Below are positions 62,680-64,000 of a DNA stretch of 64,000 bases, in pieces (the stretch's first letter is position 1; each line of letters starts with the position of its first letter). The notes beneath the pieces are model-generated. The model had not been told where the DNA came from and did not search any database. It saw only the letters and a list, made by a program, of their open reading frames with translations. Made by a program: the position numbers and the translations under genes. The stretch is from Syntrophaceae bacterium UBA6087 (GTDB lineage Bacteria; Desulfobacterota; Desulfomonilia; UBA1062), in NCBI GenBank assembly GCA_002448235.1, contig DIXF01000010.1, positions 178,969-242,968 on the forward strand, given 5' to 3'.

Positions 62680-62744
62680 TTCGAACGCTGCGCATCACCG
62701 GCGCGGGCGGAACGCCCGCGTCCGTGTGCATGCGTTGGTTAGCC
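62680..62744 (-). repeat. attC site 6 (after the DUF4238-like cassette)
   Basis: 65 bases. R'' GGCTAAC (62744-62738), R' GTTCGAA (62686-62680). Stem AACGCAT-CAC-CGG-CGCGGGC with the complement, bulged bases on one arm, loop TTCC. The stop TAA of the gene is part of R''. Confidence 0.92.
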
Positions 62745-63581
62745 AATGATCTTGGCTATTCGTTTTAAGTATGTGCTGCTTGGTCCGAACAAATATCTTG
62801 ATGCTTGATTTCCTATATATGTATTCAATTCTCTCAATACGCTACGATGATTTTCCAGCCGAAACTCCCTTCTGTTTCCGTTGTTGCACAAGAAGAGCAG
62901 CATGTTAGAGGTAATTGGAAAATATATCTCAGTATCTTGAACACCAATCCCATTTCTTCCAGTCTTGTTAAACCGAACAAAAGGCTTATCAGTGGTAATA
63001 AAATGTGCACCATTCGTGGAAGTACATAGAATGACCTTATTCTTCTTTTGAAGTTCGTCTTTTATATCGTAAACTCCAGGTTTCCCTATCTCTTTAATAA
63101 CTTCGAGTGCCATTTGCTTAGCGTCTTGAGTTGACCAGTGATGCTCAACGAGATACTGTTCACAGTCTATTTTTAACTCATGAATTATTTCAGGGTGTCT
63201 TTTGATCTGCCAAAATAACAATTCCATCAAGTCATCAATAATTGAATTAGGAATCCCCACTGATCCAGGTTTCTTCGTTAATGTGTATTTAAAAATATCA
63301 TTAAGCTCTTCTATTGCCTTGGCTGCTCTGGCTTCTACAGCTTGCACTTCAATATCTAAGGAATGATCATAGCTACCATCTGCCTTCTGGTATGAAAGAA
63401 GGTATGATTCGATAGCCACATTTTCAATAGGACGCTCCCTTACACATTTTCTATGGATATCGAAATGATAAATACTGGTCTCACGATGCGGTCTCCCTGT
63501 TGATGCAAGTCTCTGATCGTAGTTTGTGAAATGATAGAGATAAAAGGCTGGTACATAGTGTTGGTCTTTGTTTTTTGCCAT
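62739..63581 (-). CDS. DUF4238-like cassette protein
   Basis: 280 residues. The start KNKDQHYVPAFYLYHFTN is the DUF4238 hallmark (QHYVPxFYLxxF), and HFITTDKPFVRFN near residue 195 is the second. DUF4238 proteins occur in mobile and defence-associated regions; function is unknown. The start lies only about 20 bases behind the cassette boundary and has no Shine-Dalgarno, which is usual for first cassette genes read from an external promoter. Stop overlaps attC site 6. Confidence 0.82.
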   Translation of the reverse strand: MAKNKDQHYVPAFYLYHFTNYDQRLASTGRPHRETSIYHFDIHRKCVRERPIENVAIESYLLSYQKADGSYDHSLDIEVQAVEARAAKAIEELNDIFKYTLTKKPGSVGIPNSIIDDLMELLFWQIKRHPEIIHELKIDCEQYLVEHHWSTQDAKQMALEVIKEIGKPGVYDIKDELQKKNKVILCTSTNGAHFITTDKPFVRFNKTGRNGIGVQDTEIYFPITSNMLLFLCNNGNRREFRLENHRSVLRELNTYIGNQASRYLFGPSSTYLKRIAKIIG

Positions 63582-63600
63582 ATGTCTAAGCCATATCCAT

Positions 63601-63607
63601 GGCTAAC
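63601..63607 (-). repeat. 5' boundary of the first visible cassette (GTTAGCC)
   Basis: GTTAGCC on the minus strand exactly complements the R'' (GGCTAAC) of attC site 6. It is therefore the recombination boundary of the first cassette; beyond it no attC or attI structure is recognised. Confidence 0.65.
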
Positions 63608-63771
63608 GAGCCTGTCTAAAAACTATTTTTAAGTGACCGCTGGTTGTCATTTTTTAGAGAGATGTCGGAAGCATTGATACGAGACAAAGTCATGAGAATG
63701 GCCACACAACAAGATTGCTTCACAGCACTATTCATATCACTTAGCCTGGGCATACCATTGTCTACCCCTCT

Positions 63772-64000
63772 TTATGCAGGCGCCATCACGTAGGTCTTAC
63801 CATAGTTGGTTATCTTCTCAATATTGTGGACCAGGCAATAGAGCAGCCATTGGATATTGACCTTGATCCGTCCCCGCAACGTGAACCTGTCCATTTTCTT
63901 GCATGACCGGATATTCCCGAAGACCGGCTCCACTATGCCTAAGCGTTTGCTGTAGGTGCGCCGACCCTCTGGCGTTGTCAATGCCGGAGAAGAATGTCCA
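63772..64000 (-). CDS. IS1182-type transposase, C-terminal part (runs off the right edge)
   Basis: About 75 C-terminal residues in an open frame continuing beyond 64000. It contains TYSKRLGIVEPVFGNIRSCK followed by RGRIKVNIQWLLYCLVHNIEK, the C-terminal signature of DDE transposases of the IS1182/IS5-like group (R-x4-R-x-x-x-VEPVFG-x-I; the Glu is the last catalytic residue). The insertion sequence lies just upstream of the first cassette. The stretch from 63608 to 63771 holds no gene; terminal repeats could not be assigned. Confidence 0.85.
   Translation of the reverse strand, partial: GHSSPALTTPEGRRTYSKRLGIVEPVFGNIRSCKKMDRFTLRGRIKVNIQWLLYCLVHNIEKITNYGKTYVMAPA

Larger units (their letters stand above)
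57951..63607 (-). mobile_element. Integron gene-cassette array (six cassettes, no integrase visible)
   Basis: Six minus-strand units, each a gene or gene pair followed by a 33-65 base imperfect palindrome whose outer ends are R'' (ending AAC) and R' (starting GTT). For every unit the R'' of its own site complements the R' sequence at its own 5' end: GTTAGCC/GGCTAAC, GTTCGAAGT/ACTTCGAAC, GTTGAAC/GTCCAAC, GTTATGA/GCATAAC, GTTATC/GATAAC, GTTCGG/ATCGAAC. That is the signature of excisable cassettes. Cargo from the right: DUF4238-like, DUF2971-like, PD-(D/E)XK-like, HEPN-like, VapBC, RCC1 lipoprotein. All genes point the same way, as in integrons, and composition is AT-rich. The integrase and attI would lie above 63607, outside or destroyed. 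Confidence 0.82.

Noticed and set aside
1..64000. tRNA, rRNA genes and CRISPR arrays
   Set aside because: None of the diagnostic patterns (T-loop GGTTCGAATCC type, conserved 16S/23S blocks, regularly spaced direct repeats) were seen in the intergenic regions; the attC sites are palindromes, not CRISPR repeats.

Overview
The window looks like a piece of a GC-rich, Gram-negative, probably anaerobic bacterial chromosome, most likely from the Desulfobacterota (former Deltaproteobacteria, syntrophic type). The clues are a fused transaldolase/glucose-6-phosphate isomerase, a large PlsB-like acyltransferase next to RlpA, a thiolase/3-hydroxybutyryl-CoA dehydrogenase pair, a separate acyl-CoA dehydrogenase/EtfB/EtfA operon, QueH instead of QueG, and an abundance of lipoproteins. 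This assignment is an inference from gene content; no rRNA or tRNA gene was seen.

Layout. 0-12 kb: edge of an MFS exporter, an M23 murein peptidase, then housekeeping genes (pth, uvrC, plsB-like, rlpA, eno, apbE). 12-14 kb: thiolase and hbd. 14-17 kb: a giant lipoprotein with six PKD-like domains and a seven-repeat RCC1 propeller. 17-24 kb: sugar metabolism (glk, tal-pgi fusion), a receiver protein lacking its phospho-acceptor Asp, queH, wrbA. 24-27 kb: etfA-etfB-acyl-CoA dehydrogenase operon. 27-44 kb: htpG, a membrane J-domain protein, a PAS-PAS-GGDEF cyclase, a SagB-like nitroreductase with a TrpR-family regulator, a DUF362 ferredoxin protein, xth, two ZIP transporters, metallophosphoesterases and several membrane proteins. 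44-51 kb: a nucleotide-sugar dehydrogenase coupled to an unknown protein, then two orphan ABC_sub_bind periplasmic proteins flanking a DUF1254/DUF1214 protein. 51-55.5 kb: flavoprotein, PNPOx-like protein, YhcH, pssA, rsgA.

From about 55.5 kb to the right edge the character changes: base composition becomes visibly AT-rich, every gene lies on the minus strand, and genes are separated by imperfect palindromes with conserved GTT/AAC ends. I read this as an integron gene-cassette array (six cassettes between 57951 and 63607, with attC-type sites after each gene). Cassette by cassette, the R'' half of each site is complementary to the R' sequence at the cassette's own 5' end, as expected for units that once circularised. 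Cargo: a DUF4238-like protein, a DUF2971-like protein, a PD-(D/E)XK-like nuclease, a protein with a HEPN-like RNxxxH motif, a VapBC toxin-antitoxin pair with its own promoter, and an RCC1 lipoprotein broken by a one-base frameshift. No integrase is in the window. An IS1182-type transposase fragment lies just upstream of the first cassette, where attI/intI would be expected, so this may be a CALIN (attC cluster without integrase) or an array whose integrase lies beyond the edge.

Functionally, most of the window is core metabolism and envelope maintenance; the accessory novelty is concentrated in the cassette array and in the two RCC1-propeller lipoproteins, one chromosomal and one cassette-borne.
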